NCBI RefSeq assembly: GCF_040115645.1
Contig: NC_089549.1
Coordinates: 558,001 to 622,000 of the forward strand
From: Euwallacea fornicatus
Taxonomy: Eukaryota > Arthropoda > Insecta > Coleoptera > Curculionidae
Direction of reading: 5' to 3'
DNA length: 64,000 nt
A program made the translations under genes and the position numbers. This document shows, piece by piece, positions 13,601 through 28,600 of the stretch (position 1 is the first letter of the stretch; every line of letters starts with the position of its first letter). Under the pieces are notes generated by a model that saw only the letters and a program-made list of their open reading frames with translations, did not search any database and had not been told where the DNA came from.

Positions 13601-16600
13601 CCCCAATCCCCAGGTGTACAGCTCCCCGTTGCTGGTAATTGCTGCGGAATGTGAGCTGCCACACGCAATATCTCGGATTTTTTTGCTTTTAAGAGCTTCT
13701 ATCAACTTGGGTTTGTCTAAATTTAGCCTATTCCCATGTCCTATCAATAACATATTTATAAACCGCTAAAAAGTAAGAATTGAACTTAATTCACCTAATT
13801 TCCCATCTTCTCCTTCACCCCAGGAAAATACTTTCCCATCCAGGGTAAGGGCCATTGCGTGTTTCCCTCCAGAATGGACGGCCAACTTTTTAACCACATA
13901 TTGACTCAAAAAAGGCACTTGCCGCGGATTAGGGACGTTTAAACTGTGCCCTAAGCCCAAGCGACCGTTTGTGCCTTCGCCACACGCAAAGAGCTAAGAA
14001 TAAAACAAATTGGGAAAGGACATACAAATCAAAGTTCTGACAACATTATTACTGCTCCACATTCATATAAATGCTTCTGTAGAAACTATCTTGCAGATAA
14101 AGTTGCCAGTATTTTGATAAATTCTAAAACAACTGTTATACCTTCCCTTCTTGCGAGACAACAAATAGAGACTTCGAGCCTCCGGCTATATGAATAGGTT
14201 TGAGTTGCGATAAAAATTCCGACATCACTGGTAGTTTTACCTTAGACCCTTTCATACCCCCTGAAACATATCTAACAATTATCAAAAACCTATTGACGAA
14301 TCCTTGGGACTGACCTAATTGATCTTTATCATTTAGACCCCATACAAATACTTTGCATCCCGCAGTGTTGTTGGTGGTGCAAAAGTCGTCACGAGACACA
14401 CTGACCACCTAGGTTATAAGGGAGATTGGTGAAATAAATTGGTATTTAATGGAAAAAAGTACCGTCGACCCGGGAAGAGAATCCTGATTCAAATCCCAAT
14501 CATTGGCCAAAAATGAGACTGATGTCCTAAAATCTCCACAAGACTGCCTTTTTATACCCACTAAGTAAATACCATGTATTTTGCAGTCGATTCCATTGTT
14601 TCGGCATTTGATTATGTTCAATTCGATCATCGGATAGTATCGGTCAACGTTGGATAGTAGCAAAACGGTGGTTTCTTGGTTTTTTACCGAAACCGAATTT
14701 AGCTCGGTGAGCGATCGGACGTTGTTACCGCCTAAAACAACGGTATTCAAACAGTCTTTTTGCACTTCAACACTCCACCACTAGTAGGTTAACGCATTAC
14801 TAGATTAATTATCATTTTCGCATTAAAAGAATTTAGAAAACGTTGACCAGTGACAGAAAACAAATCCCGCACTTACCATTGATAACGATGGAAGAAGGCA
14901 TGTAACTGTTATCAGCAGGATCGACTCCCACTTTCAAACTTTTAACTACGATATTCGGATAAATTTCGAGTCTAATCCAGTGCTTTCCCTGGAATCCGTT
15001 GCTCTGCCAAACCGAACCGGGCTTGTCAAATCGTGCTCCGTAGTTGGAAGAAACAGTCACGTTTTTCACTATTTTGCTCCACTCGGTCACAATTTCACCT
15101 TCCATCTCTGTGGTATCCTGCCTATAGTATCTAGACAAAATCGATATTTTCTTAATATCGGAAGATTTAACATGATACCACAGATGAATACCTTCCGGCT
15201 TTTCCCGCATAAACTTCCTCGTTTCCAGGCTCTTGAATTCGCACAAAGCTATGCCGATGGTTTCGCTTTGTATAAAAACAATTGTCGCACAAATCATAAC
15301 TATCACAGACTTTGCATTTAAACCTGGGACCTAAAATCAATCACCCTGTAGATTAGATACAAATTTAACTGTAAAATGAAACGCAAAGAACTCGACAAAC
15401 GACCGAATTTTTTTATAGTAGGTACCGTCCAACTTTGTAGTCAAGCCAAGTTGTCAAAAATCATTACCTCTAATTGGTTGGACGCAGCACCCGTTACAGG
15501 CTACGCCGTCGTGACACGAGGGGACAAGTTCCATCTCGGACAATAATCCTGTCCAGTTTTGCTGTTTGGGAAAGTCAACAGTGACGTCACGCCGAATAGC
15601 TGAAATAGAAGTTACTGTGCCTAAACTGTCGTGCGTGACATAGCCCCATTTGTATCTGGGTGTGGTCACGGAGGGTTTGACGCGCACCCGATCACCAACT
15701 TTAATGGGGGCAGGTGGGGGCATTGAGGGCGGGAATCCGAGGAGTTCCACGTGGATGAACCGAATCCAGTAAGTGCTGATTTTGTGGTGCCAATTAACCT
15801 AATTTTCAACGTTTTTACGGGACGAATGAAATTAAAAGAAACATGGCAACCTGTAAATTGAGGTCGTGTAAACCTTCTCGGTCGATTTTGACCACTTTGC
15901 CAATATCGCCGTGTTGAACGTCTTCGTAATTTCGGCAACAACGAACCAACATTCCCACCTCTACGTTGTCTCTAACATACATGGCGTATTCGTCGTTGGA
16001 CAAGAATTGAGATCTTCGGTAGTATTGAGGAGATGGTTCCTGGCTCTCGTCACCCTAGTTTCGATAAAAAATGTTATTATTCCACATGTTGTTTCGTCTT
16101 TTTCGCCATATAAAACCGAAGTTTTTCGAATCATGCGTTTTCCATATCTATTTCTTTCGCATATACTTCACATTTTCTCTCACCATCTCTCGATGAGTAT
16201 TTAGAGATCACTTACCGATCCTCCGGTGCCTAAAGCGTTGTCATAGGAAATAGACTCGGTGTCTGATTCGTAAACGGAACTCATCGATTCGGTGTCTTCT
16301 GCAGCCACCTCTGGATGTTCTAAGAGCCACCCCACAATCGACTCCGGGTTCATTAAATTCTCCGGTGTTATGGCTGAAAAATATGGCGAAAAGCTCTGTA
16401 TGTTGTTGCAAGGAGAATGCTAACTAAATCATTAGAAGGTACCGAACATAAGGATAAATTGGGAAGTCGATTTTCTAAGTCTCTCGATGTTGCCAAGTCC
16501 TAAAATATATCCTTACCCAGAGACTTAACGGCGGCCTCTACAGCTTTCTTCGTGAAACCCATTTCTACGATCTGATTTACAATGGGATGCACCGGCGGCA

Positions 16601-19600
16601 CATCTTCCTCCAGCTCCATGCGTTTGCTGGTACGCTCGCTCACCACGCTCTTAATCGAACATTCGCTGTTGGGTGTCGCCAACTCGCTCGCTACAGCTAA
16701 AGACGATGTTGAAAAACGGACCAGAAAAAGTGGAAGAAAGTACCAAAATTTGTCGCCATTACTGTTGCCTGCCGTATAACGAATTACTCACCTGCTTTAT
16801 TAATATTCCCATTACTAGCGCAGGGCCTATCGTTATTGATGCCCGAAGGAAGTTCAAAATTGCCTTGTGCCGCCAAATATTGACTCAAATTTAGAGCGGC
16901 CAATTGCATCTCCTGGAGAGTAAAGTTCGGTTTCAAGGGATTGGGCTGAGTGGCTTTGGAGAGTAACTTTTGGATCAGCAACACTGGCTGCTGGTTGAGT
17001 TCCTCTTCTATTGATTGCTGTTCCTGCGATTGGTCCATTCCATTAATAGGATACTTAAGAACTTTCCTCAATCTGTACTGATTCCTATGCAAGACTCGAG
17101 TGGCGTTTAATGCGCTCAGCATGTTTTGTTGGGTGCGCAGGTAAGATAAATTGACTTGTCCGTGATAAGTTTTCCTGTCGTGGGTGTTCAACGAGTTGTG
17201 CCGAATGAGAAGCAAATTGGCCCAGGTTTTCATAGAAGCCTCGTTCATCGACATTTTTTCGAAATTAAATTCCGAGGACGATAGGAGATTCAACTCTCCA
17301 ATGCCCACCTAAAATTAATGTCTTCAATAACAATTTTCTTCAGTACAATTTTACCTTTTTAAGTTCTCCGCCTTCGTGCAGCTGCACGCACAATTTCCCT
17401 TTAGGAGTTACCCTCGTAACCATGCCGGAAGCCCCTTCTATCTCGACGAGAGCCCCAATTCTCGGTCTAACGTCCCAGGAGCCGATTACGTTTAAACAAG
17501 CAACAACCATATAATGCTGCTGATCAGAATTGACTGCCTCGTGCTGCGTTGACAAGTCGCTCAGAAAATACCTGCGCATTACAGTTAATTGCTCCAGTTG
17601 TACATATAAACAAACGTCATTACCCGGCTAAGTTTAGCTTTTGGTTCAAGATGACGTTCAAAACTTGGTTCCAGCCAACTAGGTTGTGTAGACTGCGCAG
17701 CAGGTTGATTATTTCCTGCGCTAAAGTGCTGCTGTGACTCTGAGTGAGCAGTACAAGGGACTTTTTGCTCGATGGCGGTTTGTTGCAAGTGTCGTAAGAA
17801 CAAGTTATTATTATATTTCCTATAGGGAAAAATGAGGATATTTTCTATCCAGAAATCAGAGGTACGTGGGCGCATATCAGTGAGAATTAGTCTTTAATAT
17901 ATTGAATATTTGAAGAAATTAAAATAGAGAGTGACATCACTCCACGATATAGTTTTAGTCCGTAAATTTGTAGGAATATGTTTAACAGATTTCTGCTTGA
18001 GTTTTATTCCACTATTTCTCGCTGATATTTAAAAATAGAAAACCCTACCTAAAATAATCAGCAGTTTCTCTAATACTGGGAGTATATCTGGGTGGTCCAT
18101 GTCCCAGGAATGTAATACTGTTTGCAATAGTCTTATGGTAAGAATCTAGAAAGGAAATTCTTTGATATTTGAAATCGCTAATAGAGAAAACATTTTCGTT
18201 TTTCATTAAACAAACTTGCTCACCTGCTTCGGCAAATTTAACTCATTCCCGCCACTGCAACTAGGTGGTGTCAAGCTCCCCAACAGCATATTAATCCAGG
18301 GTTTAGTGCTGAAAGCCTGGCACAGCTGTTGCGTTTGACAAACCATCCGGATCAAAGTCAAATTGCACCAATCAGGATTATTTGAATTCAAGACTGAACA
18401 AAACAAACTGCTCAGCCCGTGGAGGGAGGTGGAGTGCAAATTCTCTTGAGAGAACCCTGCGCTGATAGCGATATTGCGCAGGAAATTAATACTGGCGTCC
18501 CGTAAGAGCTTAATCAGCTGATTGTCTCTGACCAGATGCGAACCTGAAAATGCAAAGTATGATAATAATATAATATGAATGGTACTATCAATGTCAAGTA
18601 TCGGCGGAGATAAACTCACTTCGTTCACAAGATTCCTCAGTTGTCTCGCACTCCGACGTAACAGGAGACGGTAAGGCAGCTAAAGTCAAATCATATTTTC
18701 CCTCAACTCCCATTCTATAGCTGTTGGTGGTGCCATTAGCCCATTCCACCCTTATCCAGCTATCATCTCCCAATTCGGCGATGATGCGTCCTACCCCCGG
18801 TGGATTCCCATCCTAAATTGATAATATCACCCTCTCTAAATCCACGCAAGCACAAAATGGTACCTGATCGCCCCATTTCCAGTCCGCACCGCGCACCACT
18901 CTAGTCCCAATTTTCATCAAATTCGCTAATTCGGGACCGGTCAATGAGCGCAAACTGGGCTTGTTTACGTCCACGATATCTGCATAGAGGATGTAGAATT
19001 CCGAGACTTTGCCCGCTATTGTTTGGTCACAGCCCGTTTGTTTCAGTAATGCAAGGACTGAGGAAATTACTCCGCTAGGAAAATTAAGTCATAATTGATG
19101 AACGTGTGAGAAGCCGTGAAAGGAAAAAATGTGAACAAAATTCAGAAAATGAAATATAAAAATATTACTATAAATGATAAGCCCGATGGGATCATTTGTT
19201 GTGGAGATCTGTAACATAACTGTTACGTCACAGTAACATCTGTGAAACGAGCTGTAATGTTGCCGTACTTTGAAAAAATCTCAGTTTTTGCAAACTTCTC
19301 TGAGGAGACAACCAATATCTTACCTGTTTATCAAGGGATTCAACTCGAAGGCGTTATAATAATCTGAGGCCAACATCCCCAAAAGGGCCAACAACATCCG
19401 AGCCCTGGGTATGTCCCTCAGTAGTGTATAAGTTCCCAGATTTAGCGAAACCTTGATATTTCCCTTCAGTTTGGATGATTTGGCCGGCACGTCCCTCAAG
19501 ATGTAATTTCGTAAATTCTGGATGCACCATTCGGAAATGTGAAGCTGCGCCAGCAGCATCTCTGTCTTGATAAAGGGGGTGACGAGTTGTATGTTATCCA

Positions 19601-22600
19601 AGCAGTGTTGCAGTTGCACGTCTTTTTTATCCAGCCCCAAATAGCCGTTTACAATAGAGTATTTGACTGATGCGAGTAGATAAGTCTCATCGAGGAGCTC
19701 TTTTATCATAACTAAGCCAGCTTTACGGATTTTGGCACGTTTGACCTAGAGAAAAACGCCCAATTTAGTAGATGGTGGAAACAATCTTTCATCTACAACA
19801 AACCTGCAAGTACATTAATTTTCTTAACATGTCAACGTCGCAATTAGACTGCGTTACAAAATCCACAATGCAGGTCATCAAGTCTAAGTTCTTAACGCAT
19901 ACTTTGCTCATCTGTTTTTCTGTTAATTTCGAGACTATGCCTGTGACATCAAAGAGAATAATTAGCAGATTAATAACCCAAATTACAGGTTTTTGGAGCC
20001 AATTGTTGGTTTGAAACTGGATATTACCCGAAAGAATAATATCAGCCTCGAGCTTCTTCTCCTTGTCCTCCTGATTCGGCTCGATTCGTACGAAATTTTC
20101 GGGCTTCTCCACGCTCCATTTCTCGTCCAATTCTGCCTTCAGATCTTTCACAGTGTTCTTGGAAGTGTTGGAAGTGAACGACTCTGCCAGAACGATCTTT
20201 GCATCACCTGAAAGACGCCGCCTGTTAATTTGTCGAGTTTGGAGAAACCTTTCGCAGCGAGGAAACTAAAAGCGATAAAAGAATGCGGTTTCGAACAAAA
20301 CTATAGCAGTTTACCTTTCTGGGCCCCGTTCTTGATCTCGTTGTTCATGTCGTCCGTTTCACTCTTGCTCTCGGCGATCTTGCCGTCAGAAGGGGCTTTT
20401 TTCATCGCCTGTTTCACCAGATCCTCGTGTGACTTTCTCTCCACACTCTGAGACTGAATTGTGGCGTTCACGATATCCTCAGGTTTCTGAATATCCGAGG
20501 TGTGACGGCCGCACTTCAAATCTTTTATGACCTGGATAAAAATGTATAATTGTGTATTGCATCACTAGCAAGATTTTTTTCACTACTGAAAAAATAAATA
20601 AATAAAGAGATTCATTAGTTTGGCTCACGACAAAAGGGATCAAAGGACCTCCATCAATTGAATTAAATTAAGACACGATTATTACAATATTGTAAATTCG
20701 ACGAGAATGCTCAATTTGCCGATGTTGCTTCGCTCCAGCCAATCGCAGTGAGTCGCGTGCTGGTCACTTGCTCAGGGCCTCTGAACATTCAAGGTATTTT
20801 GACGTCGCTTTTGATGCAGTAATGATTCAATATATTAACAAGTTTTTTTGAGTGTTGTGATGCCAACCTTTTTAACTAAGGTCCTCACTCGCGGCTCCTT
20901 ATACAACACATTCACTTTCTTAAACGCCTCCATCTCCACACTGACGGCAGCTTTCACCTCGTATAACAAAAATCGACATTTCTCCAACAAGGGAATGCAT
21001 ATTTCCTTGTAGCTTTTATTGGCTTCCTGTCGAGATCTAATGAGGTTCCATTTGGTTTGATGCACCAGCCGGATCATTTCGGCCATCGCCTTCGGGATTT
21101 TTAGATTATTCGGTTGGGAAGAGTCTGCAACATCTAAAAATTGTTTTATATATTCGAGATGATTTGTACGTTGAGCCTTACAAGCGTCCAATAATGGCAA
21201 AACGATGTATCCGAGGCCCAAATGTTTGAGCAGCACTGCGTACAGAACACGAGCTATTTCCTCTATGGGATGTTCGAACGAGAAATCCACTCGAGTGAGG
21301 TAATTGTTGGCTTTAGAGTGTTGCTCGACTATCGCGAGGAAAGAGATGACATCCTGGTCCTAAATGTGAAAAATAATTCGTGACAGAATGATCTAGCTGT
21401 ATAAAACTGCCCCCGAGGAACTGCATTTGGGAAACGTGAACTGGCCTTAAAATAGGAATTTAAATATCTTGACTCAACTTGAAATACCTAAGTCTACTTG
21501 GGTTTTGTCTAGCTGGAAATGACTTGGTATACCTACACTGCCTCGATGTTTTACTGATCTAAAATGCCTGCGGAATATTCGTGAATTTTCTACACTTTTG
21601 ATTAACTGATACGGACATTAGAGTCGAAAATTTTCTACCTTTTTGCCAAACTAGAACTGGCCCTTGGATTTTTCTAGTAGTTCCAATGATCAAAATGGAT
21701 TTTTAGCGATCTTCAAACTCCTAAATTTTCTGATGGTTTGAGTAATTTACCCCGAATCAACAATATTCCTTTTAAAAATCATTCCCTTGAAACAATATTT
21801 CCAGTTTTAGTGTAAAACTAACCGATAATCTGCTCTCCGCCAACGCATTAATGAACGAGTTGATCCTTTCAATGGGCAAATGAAATCTCTTCGACATTTT
21901 CTGCGACACATCTCCTTTATTGGGCTCCGTGGGCGTGTTGTCTGCGGTAGAATTAGTACTCCTGGACTCCCCTTTCTCCTCCTCATAGGGATTAGGGGGT
22001 TGATCGATCTGCAGACCCCCAGATAAGAACGTTGCTATAGCCCAATGCTTGGAGTGAGCTTCTTCCTCCGTTTGAGGCAAGCTTTGACGCAAATTAAACG
22101 CGTGCAAACCTTTGCAAACAATTTGAATGACACAACTTTAACTGTGAGTATAGTAAAGTACCTAAGAGATAACCGAGGTTTCTCTCACACTCCAACAGCA
22201 TGATGCACGTGTACATGTAATCCATATTACCGCATGCTGAAGTCTCCGGCTCGGGGAGGCAGTAATTGCCCACAAGATAATGTTCAATTAAGGGCAACAA
22301 ATGGGGATAGGAAGTGTTGATTGCTAGACTGGCGTCTTTCCCTGAATATTTTTGAAGAACTTCCGCTATTGCGGTATTGTCGCAACGGAAGTCTTGGACG
22401 TCGTAGACACGGTTGTTCAACACTAACCACCTGTTTAAGATTGAAGTGAAATTTCAGATAAAAATTTTCATAAAACAACTTGCCTGCCACCATCCAAGTT
22501 ATGATTTTCCAGGTCTGCTTTTCGGATTAACGGCAAATCGTCGTGAAGCTTATGAGACACATTTTGGGGCCGGGCCTGGAATAATAACCCCATAATTTGA

Positions 22601-25600
22601 GTTGAATTGTTATTTAAATACTCACCTGTGAGACACCTGGCCAACTGATATCGTCTAAATCGACGTTTTCTATGTCTGGTGAAACTCTGCAAAGCTTATC
22701 CAAGCATTTTAAGCCTTCTTTGAAAGAAGAGAGCAAGTCCATTGAACAAAGGAACATATTTAGTTCCTGTTCCAGAAGGATGAGACTGACCAACAGTTCG
22801 GGCAACAGAACTCCTAGGACAATGAAGAGAATTTATAGCTAATTATTCCTGAATTACATATAGGGTGTTCATTTTAAAAAAATCAAGTAAATGTTGAAAT
22901 ACCAGACGCACACCTGGGATCAATTGGTGTGTTAATCAAATCTCAGGTGGTAAATAGTAAATTACTTAATCAGCGCCTTACGCTTAAGGTGCGATGCATT
23001 GTACGAGATTTTTACCGTTCATCCGTTACTGTTTGAACGATAAATGCTGTTTAAAAGGGTTCAAGAGAGTTCAGGTTAGACTTCAGCGCTCTTTCCGAAC
23101 TTCTTAGTCATAATTAGATAAACGCGGAGTGATATTTTCAAATGCAACTCGGACTATAAATCTTAAGTGACTGGAATGGCAAACACGTGGAAATCTTGAA
23201 ACGGGGAGGAAAGCTAAAAAAAACTTTAAATTTTCGTAATTGACCGTTATCAGTTGCAATAATTGTAACGACTTATTAGGTAATTACGCAAAGTGAGGGC
23301 TCTATCACCCGGTGACGCAGCAAACTGCATTAAAAGCGACAAAAAATAATTATTTTCCTATCTCGAAAGATATAATTGCAGTGGCATGTAACCATTCGTA
23401 GCAATTCCTTAATACGAAACTACACATTTCCGTTCTCAGTCTCACGGCATATTCAAACATCTACCGAGATAATTTACGTGCGATATCTAAGGGAAAAATA
23501 TACACCAAGGAAAAATGGTACTAGTTGGCCTGATATCCATTGTGAAACATTTATTTAATCGATTGCTGCTGTTGCCTATTGATGTGCTGGAAATTCCAAT
23601 CCATATCTTCATGGGGCTCTCCAAGGCTGGTTTAATCATCGCAGGTAAGCACTAGGGCACGCCTCCAGTTCCCTCAGTTTTGTCATGAAACAACACCCGG
23701 AGAACCAAATATTAGTACGTAATTTTGCCCGTTTCCTTAGAGTAGAAATTAAATCGCCAAATCATGATTGATTTGTTAGGTTCCACCATAGGTCTGAGCC
23801 TAACACAGGTGCTGCACGTATTGGAAATCCCAAAATTTATAGGACACTTGCTGCTCAAAGGTCTGCACATTGCTCTTTTGCCCGCCTCGAAAACTGCCGA
23901 TCTTATTACAGGATAACAATTTGTTAATTTGAAAAGAAAATCAATAAAAATCCATCTAAAAAAAACGAGTTCTTACCTATAATGTCGCTCTTTAGTACTT
24001 GCATGACGTAAATGAAATTCTTCGGGTGTACCATGCAAATATCATGGCTCATGTTTAAGGTGGAATTGACGTGGTTACTAAAGCACTCAATGTATTTAGC
24101 CAAAAGGCTTTCTGCCGACTCTCGACAGGAGGAATTTTGATAAATTTTTCCTAAAAATACATTTTTAGGCTTAGAAATTCGAGGATTTTATCAGTAATTA
24201 AATGTGTACCTATTAGCAATCGCTGAAATCTTTGGAGCAATTTTAAACTGGGCAAAGACAAGTTTTTCTGAATGATGTTTTTACCGCCAGAAGCGTATTC
24301 TTTGAGAGATGTTTGAGTTATCGTACTAGTGTTGCTGGAAAATCGAAAACGATTTAGTAAAAGTGTGGAACGTGAAAATTTTAGATCTTAGATCTTAAAC
24401 ACGCCTTTAACATACCGTATTAGCTGTCGGACCAAATAGAGTAACGGAATACTAAAGGCCGAAGCACCGATGTCATAATTCTCATCTAAATTGGTTATCT
24501 CGGAAATATCAACACTCAGGAACTCGTTTAAGGCAGTTTCCAGGCCTCCATCGGCCATCAGCGACCAAACCAACAAATCTGTCATGAATTGATGTCCAGA
24601 TTTGCACATTTGAGTCTCCATATCTTAGGGGAAAAATATATCCTTTATTAAAGGATTTTCTTGTGCACAAACCTACCGGTGCTCAATAGCAACGTTGACA
24701 AGGTTCTAGCCCTTCCGCTGGGGGTTGGTAGTAATATGGACCATCCAGCTTGCAGTACTGCCTGCGCAGCTGTTTGTACTGCAGGTAGGATGTTACAACT
24801 GCTGGCCAAATGTACTATTTTCGATTTTATTGAGGCGAGTAATTTACTGTTTGGCAGCAAACCTTTGGAAAAAAACTTGAAAAAAATCACTAAAAGTTAG
24901 AGAACTGAACTTACCCACAGATTTGGCATCAAGGTTATTGTTAATAATACTGTGCAGTTGCAGCTGCAACAAATTCAATGTGGAAATGGCAATGCATTCC
25001 TTGTCTTGAGTGGACGGGGAGGATTGAGTGACTACCCCCAACAACTGATCCAAAAATCTGAGAAAAATTCCCAATTAATTGTAGTAAAATTAAATTTATT
25101 TTTTCTTACTTAAATGTGCACTCTGAGAGATCCATAACAAAAGGAACCGAAGTCAAAGGTGTAAAACTATTGAGATCAGTCCAGGCGAAGCTTTGTATGG
25201 GCCCGCACGCGATGCCTAAAATACGAGACCCTTTAAGGGCTTCTATGGTCCTTGGTTGTTGTATGAAAACCTCGCTGCTATCGTCTATTTGTCTATTCTC
25301 GTTTTTGCCCCAGCCCAAGACCTCTCCTTCAGAGGTTAGAGCAAGACAATGAGCTGTTCCAATGGAGAGAGACACGACTTTTTTGCCCGTAAGAGCTTCT
25401 ACTAGCTCGGGTGTTCGGACGTGGTCGTCGGAGCGGTGTCCCAATTTCCAACCTTCTCCCTAAAAACCGGAAGGGAAAAAAGGACAAGCGAGAATGAAAT
25501 GTTAAGAGGAAAAAAAATAGAAGAACAAGGGAGAGGAGAGGGAATACATAAAGATTACCTAAAAGGAAACAAGTAAAATCTATAAAGAAAACTCTTTTTT

Positions 25601-28600
25601 CCCCCAAAAAGGGAACTTGCCTTGCCCCAAGTGTAGACTCTCCCCTCGTTTGAAAGGGCAACGCTGAAATGAGGGCCGCACCAAACATCTCTAATTTCCA
25701 CCTATTAATCAAACACAAAAATTCAATTCTTAAAAAGGGAGGCCAAAGTGAAGACTTACTTCTTGTAAAGCCTCAATGATCCTTGGAACTTTACTACCCT
25801 CTGCTCCTCCTCGGCCCAATTTTCCATAGTCTCCATCGCCCCAGCTGAAAACGCGCCCTGTATCTGTAACACATAAAGTGTGCGCATCGCCCGACCCAAG
25901 AGCCACTTTCACCACGTGATAACCGGTTAACCCAGCCACTGGGGTAGGAATCAAGATGTCGTCAAATGACCCATGGCCTAAACGACCATAGTTGCCTTTT
26001 CCCCAAGTGTACAATACTCCCCCAGAGGTAATGGCAGCACTAAATAATAATTTACGAAATAAATGGTACGCTGGAAACCGCAGTTTTTTTTATTTTACCT
26101 ATATGTAGAACCGCATGCAATCGAAACAACATCTTTCCCTTGTAATGTTTCAATTACTGTGGGCTCGTCTTTGGTGACCGCATCTCCATGACCTATTATC
26201 CCGGATTTATCTCTAATAAAATTCCCAACGAGTTACTTCTCCAAAATACCTAATTTCCCCCCATTCCCGCTTCCCCATGAATACACGTTTCCATTCTTTT
26301 CTAGTGCCATATAATGCTTTCCCTCAACATGGGCAGCTATCATAACAATTTCCTTGTCTTTCAATCCTTCGATTTGTTGTGGACATTGCGTTTCTGAAGT
26401 ATAGAATGTGATGTACACGGTACCGGCATGCGTCAAGAAAATCACTCCTAGAAAGCACAAATCTATAGCATTTATATACAGGGTGTTCCAGAAACAAGTA
26501 CCATAATTTAAACAAGCAACAGAACTCATCAAAAGCTACAATTTTTGTCAAATAAGATTTTTTTAAATGCAGATTCGCTCCCGGTGTTTTTACATATTAG
26601 AACCTCTCTATGGAATCGCCCATGAATTAAAAAAGTCAAATTACACACTATTTTATGGATATTTTATTATCGTAGTTTTTGTACTAATTGTGATTCAAGC
26701 TAGACCTACACCGAGACTTGTTTACGATTGAAACGTGTCGTTTCTGTTATTGCGATAGCGTTTGAAATTCTTGGAAGTTTTTATGGAAAATGCCACGTTT
26801 TACGAATAATGAGTACGCTGATATGGTGTTAGTTTATGTGGAAGTGCAAACCCTAATCCGGCTCGTAGAATTTATATACATTTTTTATAGTAAATAACGT
26901 AAGACCCCAATATCCTACTTAGGTGTATGCGTCTATGGATTATTGGAAAAAAAGACATGTGCATCAGGAAACAGGTAAAAATTCACTAGGTAGCTATGCG
27001 AAGGATCCAAAATAGATTAAGCAATTTTGGATGCCATAGACGAGTAAACGAGTGATAAATTTTTTCATAAATCGAAACGGAAAACTGCAGTTTTTACACA
27101 AAAATTTACTTTAAAAAAATGTTGCTCTTTACGAGTTCTGTTATTGATTCAAAGTATCGCACTTATTTCGGGAATACCCAGTATACAAAAGGGGAAGAAA
27201 ATATACCTCTTTCTGAGCATTTCATTTGCTTAATACTGAGCTCTGCTAAAGACTCGCACAACTGCGGTCCCGGATTTGAAGCCCACGTCAACCATCCCCA
27301 CCCCCATAGCATTTGACCATTCACATATGAAAGCGACTGAAAATTTCCCAGAACATTTTTCTCTATTATAACAGGAAATTCACCTGTAAAATGCTGGCCA
27401 AATAAAAGACACCGATGAAATTTTAAGGGTGAGTTGGAAATTAAGAAAAAAGTTCAAAACGTTTTCAGTGAAAAACGATATAATGCAGGAAACGTGCCCT
27501 TATTAAATAATCCAAAATGTAATTTTTGACCGTCTTTCGTATTTTTCTAAGCACAAAGTCCTAGAAAATATGCTATTCATGTAATGTATTTTTTTTTCAA
27601 AAATTATAAGTTGATAAACATGATCAAATTCCGAATAATGTGAACTCGACAGAATCTGTTTAGTATTTACGAATTTGGAAAATGTAACTCTTAGAAGTGT
27701 GTGGGATAACCCAAGATCTCTGATCGTAATCGCGAAATTTTGGTTTTTGAAATCACCCTAAAAGTTCTCATGGGTACATTTCCGTCTACCTTGTTGAAAC
27801 TTAAGGGAGGCATATGTGGTGCGGCCAAACGGTCCAAATGGCACATTACAAACACGCACGCCTGCTTCAGATCAATCCCTATTTTGTCATCGTCCGGCAA
27901 ATCCAGAAAATCCAGATATATTTTTGTGCAACTGCTCAGCTTATCTTCAGTACAATTTTCAAGAAATGGGCCGAGATTTGACGGTGCTGGAGAAATCTCC
28001 GAGAAACGGTAAAGGAAAGACAACAATGGGGCACTGGCATTTTCAACTGCAGATCTATAGAATCCTCAATTAGTTGCCAATACTTTAATATATTGATATT
28101 GCACCTATTGTCAAGCTGATGCACTCTCTTATCCCACAAACTGAGCATTAAAAGAACCATATCTAAAATTCCATTAAGGGTTCCTTTTTGCATTGCAAAT
28201 TCAAGGAGAATATTTAGTGATGTGTGCTGATCTTCAATAGGAACAATGCAGTTTTGCCTTGAACCCCCATTAATTTCTCTGCATTTACAATCATGGTTAA
28301 ATTATATCCAGTATAAAATGGCTAAACTCACCCTTCAACAACTTGTCTCAAAAACTTATAAGATTTATCAACAACTTCTAGCCAAACTGGCGAAATTTCA
28401 CTCTGATCATAGAGAGAACACACTGGCAATATTTTCAAAGCATCTAGGCATTCTGACAATAATTCACTACACAGGTCAATGTCCTCCCCTAAATTAAAAA
28501 TTTTGGTAAATGTTGATATGGTTAATTTTGTATGATTTGTGAACTGACCTAACCGCCATGTGCGCCGCAAAAAGGCAAATGAGAAATTAAGGGCTGCACG

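Larger units (their letters stand above)
25110..27336 (-). other. HERC2: HERC2 first RCC1-like propeller (RLD1)
   Basis: Exons 25110-25459, 25621-25701, 25760-26039, 26099-26192, 26250-26447 and 27207-27336. Blade signatures include WGWGWLTW, YSWGSGNGGKLG, YTWGKGNYGRLGHGS, FSWGDGDYGKLGRGG, YTWGK|GEGWKLGHRSDDH and LGWGKNENRQ. The last two are less canonical, as in other HERC2 first propellers. The intron 25460-25620 appears to use a GC donor (AAG|GCAAGT). The large intron 26448-27206 contains a transposon fragment. Confidence 0.9.

Noticed and set aside
7745..27336. The three RCC1-repeat clusters as separate RCC1-like genes
   Set aside because: Exon phases and intervening conserved domains join them into one HERC2 reading frame; no internal start or poly(A) signal separates them.
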